This document shows, in pieces, positions 44,569-53,104 of a stretch of DNA of 64,000 bases. Position 1 is the stretch's first letter, and each line of letters begins with the position of its first letter. The position numbers were made by a program, and so were the translations under genes. The stretch is from Nocardiopsis sinuspersici (GTDB taxonomy: Bacteria; Actinomycetota; Actinomycetes; Streptosporangiales; Streptosporangiaceae): assembly GCA_008638415.1 (NCBI GenBank), contig VWVT01000009.1, positions 274,691 to 338,690 on the forward strand, given 5' to 3'. The notes under the pieces were generated by a model. It was given only the letters and a program-made list of their open reading frames with translations, was not told the DNA's origin and did no database searches.

Positions 44569-44785
44569 GCTGGTACTCCTTCGGTCTGGGGGCACCGGTG
44601 CGGCGCCTGATGCGCGATACCCGGTCGGACACCGCCGAATCCCCGCAGACGCAGCGGGCCCGCCGGGAACGCGGGCCGACGACCGCACCTGACGTGCCGA
44701 GGTGTTTTCCCGTCCGGTGCCGGGAACCGGCCTCCGACCGAAAACCCCTGGCCCGCCGGTGCTCCCGCGCGGGACCATCGAAGCC

Positions 44786-45370
44786 ATGAACCAGAGAGAA
44801 CTCGTACGCGCCTCCCGGTTCCTGTCGCGCGTGCTCCGCCACGACCCCGGCAGGGCCGGGATACGCCTCGATCCGCAGGGCTGGGTCGGGGTGGACGAAC
44901 TCCTCGCCGGCTGTCGGCGGAGCGGGACGCGCCTCGACCGCGCGGCCCTTCAGGAAATCGTCGACACCAACGACAAGAAGCGCTTCGTCCTCAGCGCGGA
45001 CGGCGACCGCGTCCGTGCCCGACAGGGGCACTCCGTCGACGTCGACCTGGGGCTGGAGCCCCGAACGCCCCCGGCCCTGCTCCACCACGGCACCGTGGGC
45101 CGCTTCCTGCCCGCCATCGCCACCGAAGGGCTGCGGCCGATGAAGCGGCACGACGTGCACCTGTCCCCGGACGTGGAGACCGCCCGCGCGGTGGGCGCCC
45201 GGCGCGGTACACCGGTGGTCCTCACCGTCGCGGCCGGACGCATGCACGACGACGGCCACGTCTTCCGGATGACCGGCAACGGCGTGTGGCTGGTGGCCGC
45301 CGTGCCCCCGGAGTACCTGGGCGAGCCCGTCGGGCACCGCGGGACCGAAGGCCGCGGCGGCAGCCGGTAG
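44786..45370 (+). CDS. kptA: RNA 2'-phosphotransferase (Tpt1/KptA family)
   Basis: A 194-aa enzyme that moves an internal RNA 2'-phosphate to NAD+, yielding ADP-ribose 1'',2''-cyclic phosphate. Conserved blocks are all present: RFLSRVLRHDPGRAGIRLDPQGWVGVDELL, LLHHGTVGRFLPAIATEGLRPMKRHDVHLS, and HVFRMTGNGVWLVAAVPPEYL. They supply the Arg-His-Arg-Arg tetrad residues. In yeast the enzyme finishes tRNA splicing. Bacteria lack that pathway, so the natural substrate here is uncertain. Start ATG 44786 gives the normal length. Confidence 0.9.
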   Translation: MNQRELVRASRFLSRVLRHDPGRAGIRLDPQGWVGVDELLAGCRRSGTRLDRAALQEIVDTNDKKRFVLSADGDRVRARQGHSVDVDLGLEPRTPPALLHHGTVGRFLPAIATEGLRPMKRHDVHLSPDVETARAVGARRGTPVVLTVAAGRMHDDGHVFRMTGNGVWLVAAVPPEYLGEPVGHRGTEGRGGSR

Positions 45371-45477
45371 CGTGCGCGCGGGCCGTGCCGCCGGGACTAC
45401 CGGGCTACCGGGACCGCCCCGAACAGCACCTCCCCACCGGGCGGCCCGTGACCAGGCGCCCCACCCGGCCGGGGCGC

Positions 45478-46308
45478 TCAGGGCCTGTCCGCCGAGAAGA
45501 CCGCGGTACCGGGGAGCATCCGGCCGCGCACCGGCCCCCAGCCGCCCCACACCCGGTCCAGCCCCTCGGGCCACTCCGGCTCGACCAGGTCCCGCAGCAC
45601 CAGGCCCGCGCGGGCGATCCCGCGCACCCAGTCACCCACCGTGTGGTGGTGCTCCACGTAGACCGCGTTGCCGTCCTCGTCCTCCTCCACGTAGGCGCGG
45701 CGGTCGAAGTAGGACTGGTCCACGGTGAGCCCGTACTCGCTCGGGTCGTCCGGGAAGCTCCACCGGATCGGATGCGTCACCGAGAACGCCAGCCGCCCTC
45801 CCGGCCGCAGCACCCGCGCGGCCTCGGCCAGGGCGTCCTCGGCGGAGGGAACGAAGGGGAAGGCCCCGAACGACGAGAACACCACGTCGAAGGAGGCGTC
45901 GGCGAACGGCAGCCTCTGGGCGTCGGCCTGCACGACGGCCAGCGCGTGCCCGGTCCGCTCGTCGATCCGGCGCGAGTGCTGGAGCTGGCGGTGCGACAGG
46001 TCGAACCCGACCACCTCCCGCACACCCTGGGCGCGCAGCCACCGGCCGCACTGGCCCGCGCCGCAGCCGACCTCCAGGACCCGGGCCCGCCGGAGCTCCT
46101 CCGGGTCCCCGAGCAGCCGCGCCCCGGCCTCGGTCAGCCCCTCCGGACACCACACGAACTCGGCGTCGCCGAGGAAGGCGCCGTGCTCCTCCTGGTAGGC
46201 GTCGGCGGCACCGTCCCACCACATACGTCCGGCGCGGGCGCTCTCCCGGGCGTCCACCGCGCGGCGCTCGACGTACCCGGGATCCGGATAGCCGTTCTCG
46301 TCGTGCAT
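45478..46308 (-). CDS. Class I SAM-dependent methyltransferase
   Basis: A 276-aa methyltransferase. N-terminal YVERRAVDARESARAGRMWWDGAADAYQEEHGAFLG precedes the SAM site RVLEVGCGAGQCGRWLRAQG, VVGFDLSHRQLQHSRR, ADAQRLPFADASFDVVFSSFGAFPF and ARVLRPGGRLAFSVTHPIRW. This pattern is the UbiE/COQ5-like Methyltransf_11 group common in actinomycetes; the substrate is unknown. It lies downstream of the SURF1 gene on the same strand with a 152-bp gap. Confidence 0.88.
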   Translation of the reverse strand: MHDENGYPDPGYVERRAVDARESARAGRMWWDGAADAYQEEHGAFLGDAEFVWCPEGLTEAGARLLGDPEELRRARVLEVGCGAGQCGRWLRAQGVREVVGFDLSHRQLQHSRRIDERTGHALAVVQADAQRLPFADASFDVVFSSFGAFPFVPSAEDALAEAARVLRPGGRLAFSVTHPIRWSFPDDPSEYGLTVDQSYFDRRAYVEEDEDGNAVYVEHHHTVGDWVRGIARAGLVLRDLVEPEWPEGLDRVWGGWGPVRGRMLPGTAVFSADRP

Positions 46309-46460
46309 CGCCCGCCCCCAGACCGTTTTCCTTGAGGCTCCGCCGCGCCTCGCCTCGTGCTCGGACGCCGGAGGTACGGCGGCCTCGGTCCCTGCGGCGA
46401 CCCCGTCGGCGCCCTCGCCACCCCCCGCAGCGGCACAGGACCGGATCCGCCGAACAGAAC

Positions 46461-47321
46461 CTAGACCGTTTTCCCGGTGTTCTCCGGGGTACCAGTGTCC
46501 TCCGGGTTGCCGGCGCCCCCGGACATCCCCGTGCTCCCGGGCCCGCCGGTGTCCCCGGCCGACCGCGCTCCGGCTTCGGCCTCGCGGGCGTCACTGATCT
46601 CGCGGCGGACGAGGAAGATCCACCCGCCGACGGCCACGAGCGTGAACACCCACCACTGCACGGCGTAGGACAGGCTCATGCCGGAGTCCAGCTCATGCAC
46701 GTCGACCGGCTCGGGCGCCGCGTCCGGCGCCGGCTCCTGGCCGGTGAGATCGACGTACCCGCCGTAGACCGGGTACGGCAGCCCCTCGGCGATCATGCCC
46801 ACGTCGACCATCATGATCTGCCCCTCGGGCAGGCCGTCGCGGTTGCTCAGCCCGGTGTTCTCCTCGGTCTCGGAGTAGTGGATGCGCCCGGTCACCTCCA
46901 CGGTGCCCCCGGGCGCGGGCGGCACCTCGGGCTGGTCGAGGGCGGTCGCACCCCGCTCGACCCACCCGCGGTTGACCAGGACGGCGGGCCCCTCCTCGGT
47001 GACCAGCGGGGTCAGCACGTGGAAGCCCACGCCCCCGGACCCGTCGCGGTTGCGCAGCAGGAGTTCGTGTTCGGCGTCCCAGGTGCCGGTGGCCTCGACG
47101 GTGCGCCACCGGTCAGTGGGATCGACGTCCTCGCCGACGTCCGCCAGTTCGGCGACCGGCACGGGGTCGGCGGCGAGGTTGCCCTGTTGGAGCTCGACCG
47201 AGGCGCTGCGCTGTTCCCACCGGTCCAGTTGCCAAAAGCCCAGCCAGACGAAGCCGGGCACGATCACCAGCACCAGCGCGTGGAAGGCCAGCATGCGTTG
47301 CGAGAGCAGGACTTTGAGCAC
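46461..47321 (-). CDS. SURF1 family protein (cytochrome oxidase biogenesis)
   Basis: A 286-aa protein with the SURF1 plan. There is an N-terminal transmembrane helix (MLAFHALVLVIVPGFVWLGFWQLDRWEQR), and an extracytoplasmic domain with RWRTVEATGTWDAEHELLLRNRDGSGGVGFHVLTPL and VLVNRGWV. A second helix ends it (LSYAVQWWVFTLVAVGGWIFLVRRE). The Gly/Pro/Thr-rich C-terminal tail (~45 residues) is an add-on. SURF1 assists haem a insertion into aa3-type cytochrome c oxidase. It starts with GTG at 47321. Confidence 0.92.
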   Translation of the reverse strand: MLKVLLSQRMLAFHALVLVIVPGFVWLGFWQLDRWEQRSASVELQQGNLAADPVPVAELADVGEDVDPTDRWRTVEATGTWDAEHELLLRNRDGSGGVGFHVLTPLVTEEGPAVLVNRGWVERGATALDQPEVPPAPGGTVEVTGRIHYSETEENTGLSNRDGLPEGQIMMVDVGMIAEGLPYPVYGGYVDLTGQEPAPDAAPEPVDVHELDSGMSLSYAVQWWVFTLVAVGGWIFLVRREISDAREAEAGARSAGDTGGPGSTGMSGGAGNPEDTGTPENTGKTV

Positions 47322-47439
47322 GTCTTCGAGGTTAGGAGACGCTTTCGGCCACCTCGCACCGCCCCGCCCCCATCCCGGCCGACATCACTCCCGGCTCCCG
47401 CACGTCCCTCGTGGCTCTCCACCACTCCCGCACACGCGT

Positions 47440-47466
47440 GCGGGGCCGCCGGTCCGGCGGCCCCGC
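47440..47466 (-). terminator. Terminator of the chaplin gene
   Basis: GCGGGGCCGCC (47440-47450) and GGCGGCCCCGC (47456-47466) form a perfect 11-bp stem with loop GGTCC, 25 bp past the chaplin stop codon. Confidence 0.8.
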
Positions 47467-47491
47467 GTGGATCCGGGTGAAACCCCTGCCG

Positions 47492-48550
47492 TTACTCCTC
47501 GTCGCCCACCGTGGCGGCGGCCTTGCGCTTGCGGGCGAAGTACAGGCCCGCGCCGCCGGCGCCGACCGCGGCGATGCCCGCGGCGACCAGGCCGGTCAGT
47601 GCGCCACCGGTCACGGCGAGCTGCTCGTCGGCCTGCTGGTCGGGAGCGGGCTTGTCGTCACCGGTGCTGGAGTCGTCCTCCTCGGGCTTCTCCTCCTCCG
47701 GCTTCTTGGGCTCCTCGGGGTTCTCGTCCTCGGGCTCCTCGGACTCCTCGGGGTTCTTGGGCTCCTCGGGCTCCTTGGGCTCGTCGGGGTTCTCACCCTC
47801 CGGCTCGTCCGGCTTCTCCTCGGAGATGACCTCCAGGCAGGAGGCCTCGGACAGGCCGAGCACGGACACGGCGTTGCCGCAGATGTCGACGGCCGCGTCG
47901 ACCGGGACCACGACCTGGTTCCCGCTGCCGATGCCGCCGGAGCCGTCGGTGGAGGTGTCGCCGCCGCCCTCGTTCTCGGGGGAGGACTGGATGATGTTGA
48001 TGATGGTGGTGCACTTGGAGCTGGCGGCGCCCAGGATCGCCACCGAGTTGCCGCAGACGTTGATGGCGGCGTCCACGGGAACGATGATCTGGTTCCCGCT
48101 GGCCACACCGCCCGAACCGTCGGTGGTGGTCCTGGGCGCGTCGGCGCTCTCCTCCTCCAGGGCCTCGACCACCTCGACGCACTCGGACTTGGAGACACCG
48201 CCGACGGAGGCCGCGTTGCCGCAGGCGTCGATGGCGGCGTCCACGGGAACGATGATCTGGTTCCCGCTGGCCACACCGCCCGAACCGTCGGTGGTGGTGT
48301 CGCCGCCCTTGCCGCTGGCCTCGTAGAGGACCTCCGAGACCTGCGTGCACGTGGCCTTGGAGATGCCGAGGACGGCGATCGAGTTGCCGCACAGGTCGGC
48401 CTCGACGTCCACGGGCACCACGACCTGGTTTCCGCTGCCGATGCCGCCGGAGCCGCCGGTGGAGGTGTCGGCGAAGGCCGCCGTGACGGGGGCGATGACC
48501 AGCCCCGCCGTCATGACGGTGGCGAAGGAGTAACGGAGTGTGTTGCGCAT
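47492..48550 (-). CDS. Wall-anchored long chaplin with four chaplin domains
   Basis: A 352-aa surface protein. A signal peptide (cleavage near AFA|DTS) is followed by four chaplin domains. Each has the pattern GSGG(I/V)xSGNQ(V/I)(V/I)VPVD...C-G-N...C with two cysteines, at about 30-70, 88-127, 140-180 and 205-243. A ~70-residue Pro/Glu/Lys-rich stalk comes next, then the sorting signal QLAVTGG, a hydrophobic helix and an ARKRK tail. Chaplins form amyloid-like hydrophobic films on aerial hyphae. The LAVTG motif is of the class E sortase type. Streptomyces long chaplins have two domains, so four is unusual. Expression probably starts in the AT-rich DNA upstream. Confidence 0.92.
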   Translation of the reverse strand: MRNTLRYSFATVMTAGLVIAPVTAAFADTSTGGSGGIGSGNQVVVPVDVEADLCGNSIAVLGISKATCTQVSEVLYEASGKGGDTTTDGSGGVASGNQIIVPVDAAIDACGNAASVGGVSKSECVEVVEALEEESADAPRTTTDGSGGVASGNQIIVPVDAAINVCGNSVAILGAASSKCTTIINIIQSSPENEGGGDTSTDGSGGIGSGNQVVVPVDAAVDICGNAVSVLGLSEASCLEVISEEKPDEPEGENPDEPKEPEEPKNPEESEEPEDENPEEPKKPEEEKPEEDDSSTGDDKPAPDQQADEQLAVTGGALTGLVAAGIAAVGAGGAGLYFARKRKAAATVGDEE

Positions 48551-49095
48551 GTGCGGATGTGACCTTTCGCGGATACGGCCTGGGGATCGCGTCGGTTGTG
48601 ACGCTGTGCCATGGCGGGACCGGTGCCCACGTCACGTGGACGCGGTCCCGTGGACCACGGGCGGGGCGGGTCCGGCACCGGAGAAAACGGTGCGACGGCG
48701 GGGTGACCCGCGTGTGTGAAGTCGCGGTCCCGTTCGGAGTGCGTTCCGTGGAACCGCCGACGAACCGAACGTTAGCAAGCCACCGTGGGCCCGCAGGCGT
48801 TTTCGGAAAATGCTCTTCTCCCGTGCAAATACTCTTGGAGAGCATACAGACACATACCGTAATGATCACAGTTCACAGAAGTGACACTCGCAACACAGGG
48901 CGACCACTTGAACACAGGAGGTGGAAATACGAAAAGAAAAATTTCCGGGTAAACCAGCCAAACGAGCCAACTAAGCAGGTTCGTATATTCACTTCACGGC
49001 CTTGCGCGGACACTTTGACCTTCATGCCGGACTTTCCCCACATGCGGAGAACGTCCTTTATGCCAGGAATGCGGTCAAAGGCCGATAAGAGAAGA
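48551..49095. other. Long AT-richer upstream region of the chaplin gene
   Basis: 545 bp without a gene. The segment ~48800-49020 is much richer in A/T than the rest of the window (for example GAAAAGAAAAATTTCC near 48931). On the minus strand it contains TATACG-like boxes. It probably holds the chaplin promoter with a long 5' leader. I could not identify a specific sigma-factor consensus. Confidence 0.5.
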
Positions 49096-49127
49096 CCCCG
49101 GCCGGCTCCGAGGGAATCCGGCCGGGG
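49096..49127 (-). terminator. Terminator left behind by the deleted catalase gene
   Basis: CCCCGGCCGG (49096-49105) and CCGGCCGGGG (49118-49127) form a perfect 10-bp stem with a 12-nt loop. On the minus strand it is followed by TCTTCTCTTAT. It begins three bases after the stop codon of the catalase remnant. Confidence 0.75.
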
Positions 49128-49129
49128 GG

Positions 49130-49389
49130 TCACCGGGCCGTGCCCCGTCTCCGTGGCGGGCACACGTGGGAGGCGGGCGCCTCCGGGACCGGACGCCCAG
49201 GCCGCGTGCGACACCGCCGCCCTTGGCGTGCACCACACGCTCGGGCACGCGCTCGCGGTTGGAGTGCGCCATCTTCTGGAGCAGGAAGTGGTCCTGGAGG
49301 AGCAGCGGACCGTTGGGGCCCACCGACCGGGAGAGACCGTCGTGCGGCATCGGGATGCCGGCGTCGTCCGTGCTGTAGGAAGCGCTCAC
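49130..49389 (-). pseudogene. Catalase gene with a large internal deletion
   Basis: The minus-strand frame from GTG 49389 reads STDDAGIPMPHDGLSRSVGP, then LLLQDHFLLQKMAHSNRERVPERVVHAKGGG. This is the conserved N-terminus of a monofunctional haem catalase up to the residues before the catalytic His region. It is then fused to GVARGLGV and, one frame over, VPEAPASHVCPPRRRGTAR and a stop at 49130. Those resemble a catalase C-terminal tail. Roughly 1.2 kb of core, including haem ligands, is missing. No activity is possible. Confidence 0.82.
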
Positions 49390-49869
49390 TCCTCGTACCT
49401 TCCGCGTGATGAACGGAGATGACGGGGGGATGCCGCATGGCCCCGCCGCGGCATCGGTCCGACGGGCACCTCTTCCACCGGGTCCCGGCGCCCGTGTACC
49501 CCCTCCGGGTGTACACGGATCCCCTCGGCCACAGGCGCTTGCTCACGCCACGCACATCACCGCTCACGCCAAAAGCAGCAAAAGCGCTGGTCATGTGCGC
49601 GTACCCTGGAGCCGGTGGGCCGTCCCCAGCCGAACCGGTGGGCCGTCCCAGCCGGCGTTCCGGCGGTGTCGAGGCCCGAGGCCGGGGCCGAGGCCCGGTG
49701 CCCCGGTACCAGGACTCCCGGCACCGCGTCGAACGCCCGTGTCCCTTTCCGGTGACGGCTCAGGATGCCAACCGGCATCCATCCAGTCACGACGGCCAAC
49801 CGGAAACGTATGGCTTGCGTCCTAACACCAGGACATGCCCCCCGTTTCCCCCGCCCTACTGGAGCATGC
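49390..49869. other. 480-bp region between the catalase remnant and the CapA-like gene
   Basis: No supported gene; the long frames on both strands arise from GC bias. It would contain the old catalase promoter on the left and the promoter of the CapA-like gene on the right, just before GGAG at 49861-49864. A short repeat GGTGGGCCGTCCC occurs twice (near 49614 and 49639). Confidence 0.5.
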
Positions 49870-51003
49870 ATGCACCCCGTATCCCCGCGCCCCCGCACGC
49901 GCACGACACTCTCCGTCGGCGCCGCGACCCTGATCCTTCTCCTCGCCGCGTGTTCCGCGGGCGAGGAGGCCCCGTCCCAGAACGAGGGTGCGGCCGCTCC
50001 CAGCGACGAGGCCACCACCCCGGCCTCGCCCTCGCCCAGCACCGAGCCCGAGCCGGCCGGTGAGCCCTTCACCGTCGCCTTCGGCGGCGACGTGATGTTC
50101 GAGGGCGTGCTCGAACCGCGCCTGGCCGACCCCCAGACCGCGCTCGGCCCGGTCGCCGAGCAGCTCTCGGCCGCCGACCTGGCCATGGTCAACCTGGAGA
50201 CGGCCGTGACCGAGGGCGGCACCCCCGCCCCCGGCAAGGCGTACACGTTCCGCGCGCCCGCGAGCTCCCTGGAGGCCCTGGAGGCCGCCGGCGTGGACGT
50301 GGCCACCGTCGCCAACAACCACGGCATGGACTACGGCGTGGAGGGCCTGAAGGACACCCTGGAGAACGGCGAGGCCTCCCCCGTCCAACTGGTCGGCGCC
50401 GGGCTCGACATCGAGGAGGCGTACAAGCCCCACGTCGCCGAGGTCAACGGCCAGAGCGTCGCCATGTTCGGTGCCGCCGACGTCCTGGACGACCACCTCA
50501 TCGACGCCTGGACGGCGGGCGAGGGCAAGCCCGGCATGGCCTCCACCAAGGGCGAGATGAAGCAGCGGATGATCACCGCGGTCTCCGAGGCCGCCGCCGA
50601 GTACGACAACGTGGTGGTCTTCCTGCACTGGGGCCTGGAGGGCGCGCACTGCCCGCTCCCGCACGCGCCCACCCTCGCCGAGGAGCTGGTCGCGGCGGGC
50701 GCGTCCGCCGTCGTCGGCGGCCACGCGCACGTGCTGTCCCCGGGCGGATTCATGGACGACTCCTACGTGCACTACGGGCTGGGCAACTTCGTCTTCTACA
50801 ACTTCGACGGCCCCACCGCCGAGACGGGCGTGCTCACCCTCACCTTCGACCAGGGCGGCGTGACCCAGGCCGACTGGGCCCCCGCGCAGATCCAGGGCGG
50901 TGTCCCCGTTCCCTACGAGGGCGCCGCGGCCGAGAAGGCCGAGCAGACCTGGCTGGACATGCGCGCCGAGTGCGGGCTCCCGCTGACCGACTCGCCCGCG
51001 TAG
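49870..51003 (+). CDS. CapA-family lipoprotein (metallophosphatase-like)
   Basis: A 377-aa protein with lipobox LLLAAC (Cys about 28) and an acidic/Pro linker. The CapA/PGA_cap domain follows: VAFGGDVMFEG, LAMVNLETAVTEGG, TVANNHGMDYG, VVVFLHWGLEGA, ASAVVGGHAHVL and VHYGLGNFVF. These Asp/Asn/His positions form a calcineurin-like metal site. CapA of Bacillus takes part in poly-gamma-glutamate capsule synthesis. Stand-alone actinobacterial homologues have no demonstrated substrate, and no capBC genes lie nearby. The ATG at 49870 has GGAG correctly spaced. Confidence 0.88.
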   Translation: MHPVSPRPRTRTTLSVGAATLILLLAACSAGEEAPSQNEGAAAPSDEATTPASPSPSTEPEPAGEPFTVAFGGDVMFEGVLEPRLADPQTALGPVAEQLSAADLAMVNLETAVTEGGTPAPGKAYTFRAPASSLEALEAAGVDVATVANNHGMDYGVEGLKDTLENGEASPVQLVGAGLDIEEAYKPHVAEVNGQSVAMFGAADVLDDHLIDAWTAGEGKPGMASTKGEMKQRMITAVSEAAAEYDNVVVFLHWGLEGAHCPLPHAPTLAEELVAAGASAVVGGHAHVLSPGGFMDDSYVHYGLGNFVFYNFDGPTAETGVLTLTFDQGGVTQADWAPAQIQGGVPVPYEGAAAEKAEQTWLDMRAECGLPLTDSPA

Positions 51004-51031
51004 GCGGTCCTTCCGGACACACGGCTTCGCC

Positions 51032-51060
51032 GGGCTCCTCCACCGGAAGGGGAGGAGCCC
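51032..51060. terminator. Bidirectional terminator hairpin
   Basis: GGGCTCCTCC (51032-51041) and GGAGGAGCCC (51051-51060) form a perfect 10-bp stem between the convergent CapA-like and adenosine deaminase genes. Confidence 0.85.
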
Positions 51061-51075
51061 GCGGACATTCGGCCC

Positions 51076-52134
51076 CTACAGCGGCGAGGGGATCCCCGCC
51101 GCGGCGACCCCGTGGCGCGCGGCGACCTCCCCGATCTCGGCCAGCAGCCTGTGGCGGCGGGCCGCGCCCAGGTAGGAGGCGTGCACGCCGTTCGCGGCGA
51201 GCCGGACCAGGTCGGCGGCGTCCAGGCCCAGCCGGTGGGCGGCGCGGTACTCGTTGGTCAGGTCGGTGCCGAACATGGTGGGGTCGTCGCTGTTGAGGGT
51301 GACCAGCAGCCCGGCCTCCAGCATGCGGGGCAGCGGGTGCTCCTCCAGCCGCCGCACCGCGCGCGTGCGCAGGTTGGAGGTGGGGCTGACGTCCACGGGG
51401 ATCCGCCCTTCCGCGAGGCGTTCGACCAGTGCCCGGTCCCGCATGGAGTCGATGCCGTGGCCGATGCGTTCGGCGCCGAGGGCGTCCAGGGCCTCGCGCA
51501 CCCGCTCCGGACCGCCGTGCTCACCGGCGTGCGGCAGGCTGGCCAGCCCGGCGGCGCGGGCCCGGCCGAACACCCCGGCGTACTGCTCCAGCGGGGTCTC
51601 CACCCCGCCGACACCGAAGCCGACCACGCTGGGCGGCGCCTCGCGCAGGACCGCGTCCACGGTCGCCTCGGCGCTCTCCAGCCCGAAGTCGGCGGGGAAG
51701 TCGGGGATCCACCGCAACTGGATGCCGTGCTCGCCCTCGGCCGCGCGGCGCGCCTCCTCGATGCCGTCGAAGACCACGCGGGCGGGCACCCCGCGCATCA
51801 GGTGGGTGTAGAGGCTGACGTGTACCTCGGCGTAGCGCACGTTCTGCGCGGCCAGGCGCTCGGCGACCGCCGACACCAGGAGGGCGAAGTCCCCCTCCTC
51901 GCACAGGGTCCGCACCGAGGCCAGGTAGACCTCGACGAAGTGCGGGAAGTCGGTGAAGGCGTACCAGTCCCGGAGCTCCTCCAGGCTGCCGGGGACGTCC
52001 CGCACCCCGTGCCTGCGGGCCAGCTCGAACAGGGTTTCGGCGGGCATCGAGCCTTCGAGGTGGACGTGCAGTTCGACCTTGGGCAGATCCCTGACGAGGG
52101 CCTCGACGTCGGCGGGGATGGCGTGGATGTCCAT
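51076..52134 (-). CDS. add: Adenosine deaminase
   Basis: A 352-aa zinc enzyme converting adenosine to inosine in purine salvage. It has the HxH metal site in KVELHVHLEGSMPAETL, LPHAGEHGGPERVREAL (zinc His and catalytic Glu region), GHGIDSM and LNSDDPTMFGTDLTNEY (zinc Asp and catalytic Asp). Length is typical. A few homologues of this type deaminate other purine derivatives such as aminofutalosine, so adenosine is the likely rather than certain substrate. It stands alone. Confidence 0.93.
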   Translation of the reverse strand: MDIHAIPADVEALVRDLPKVELHVHLEGSMPAETLFELARRHGVRDVPGSLEELRDWYAFTDFPHFVEVYLASVRTLCEEGDFALLVSAVAERLAAQNVRYAEVHVSLYTHLMRGVPARVVFDGIEEARRAAEGEHGIQLRWIPDFPADFGLESAEATVDAVLREAPPSVVGFGVGGVETPLEQYAGVFGRARAAGLASLPHAGEHGGPERVREALDALGAERIGHGIDSMRDRALVERLAEGRIPVDVSPTSNLRTRAVRRLEEHPLPRMLEAGLLVTLNSDDPTMFGTDLTNEYRAAHRLGLDAADLVRLAANGVHASYLGAARRHRLLAEIGEVAARHGVAAAGIPSPL

Positions 52135-52224
52135 GGCGTGAGGCTACGCGCGCACGCGCACCGCCCCAAAGCCCCTCCCGGACAAGCTCACGCCTGTCCG
52201 TCAGAAGCGGGCGTGCATACGGTG

Positions 52225-52986
52225 ATGAGTATGGTCCCCCAGCCTCCGCAGGACTCCCCGTACTACCCGTACCCCCCGTCGGGTTTCGCCGTGTTCCGCG
52301 CACGGAACGTGATCCGCGCGCAGAACGGCCCGCGCGCCTCCGCCTACCTGGTCTTCGGCCTCCTTGTGCTCATCGGGTGGCTGCTCTTCCTGGTCGCGGC
52401 CGTCGCGCTCACCGAATCCCACGGGGAAACCCTCGTCTACGCCGGTCTCGGCCTGCTCGCGGCCGTCGGCCTGACGGTGCTCGCAGCCGAGACCACCGCC
52501 CGGAGCACACGCACCGTCGTCGGCGGTGATCCCCTGCCTCCCGGCACCGACCCGGTCCGGCTCTTGACGGCCGAGGAGTCGGTGAAGAAGGGAGTGCTCG
52601 GCTGGGATCCCGAGACCAACCGGCTGGCGCGGATCCTGGCCGGCCAGAAGCTGAGGGAGTACGGGATCCGGTTCCCCGGCCGCACATCGGCCTTCCTGGC
52701 CTCGGTCGCGTGCGTGCAGGCCGTCCTGCTCACGTGGTGGCTGGTGACGGAGGGTGTCTCGGTGGACTCCGTGTTCCTCTTCTTCACCCTCCTCGGCAAC
52801 GCGCTGGCCGCGCTCCTGCACCCGCCCGTGGCGGCGCGCGACAGGCGCTGCGCCGAGGCGCTGCGTGCGGCCTACGACCACTACGCCACCGGACCTCGGC
52901 ACGGCTTCCACCGGACCTACGCCGCCCCTGGGGAACAGGATCGTCGCGACGGGCGCCGGCGGCCGTCCGACGGAGTTCCGCGATGA
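52225..52986 (+). CDS. Membrane protein with two pairs of transmembrane helices
   Basis: A 253-aa protein: a Pro/Tyr-rich N-terminus (PPQDSPYYPYPPSG) and helices AYLVFGLLVLIGWLLFLVAAVAL and TLVYAGLGLLAAVGLTVLA. A ~85-residue hydrophilic loop follows (LLTAEESVKKGVLGWDPETNRLARILAGQKLREYG), then helices AFLASVACVQAVLLTWWLV and SVFLFFTLLGNALAALL, then a basic tail. I recognise no family. It starts at GTG/ATG around 52222-52231; ATG 52225 is chosen. It may be leaderless. Confidence 0.7.
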   Translation: MSMVPQPPQDSPYYPYPPSGFAVFRARNVIRAQNGPRASAYLVFGLLVLIGWLLFLVAAVALTESHGETLVYAGLGLLAAVGLTVLAAETTARSTRTVVGGDPLPPGTDPVRLLTAEESVKKGVLGWDPETNRLARILAGQKLREYGIRFPGRTSAFLASVACVQAVLLTWWLVTEGVSVDSVFLFFTLLGNALAALLHPPVAARDRRCAEALRAAYDHYATGPRHGFHRTYAAPGEQDRRDGRRRPSDGVPR

Positions 52987-53104
52987 GCACGGGAGCACCG
53001 CGGACCGAACCTCCGGCACCGCACACTCAACGGTTCCGGACGGCCCACGGGCCCCACGGCGGGAGGGCCGGGCACGCGCACCGGCGCGCCCGGCCCCATG
53101 ATGG

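Noticed and set aside
49419-50063. Plus-strand 214-codon frame overlapping the CapA-like gene start
   Set aside because: The overlapping frame has a proper lipobox, SD and CapA motifs; this one is low-complexity.
51112-52224. Plus-strand extension of the membrane protein frame through the adenosine deaminase gene
   Set aside because: It is antisense to a certain gene; the true start is at 52225 with the transmembrane segments following.
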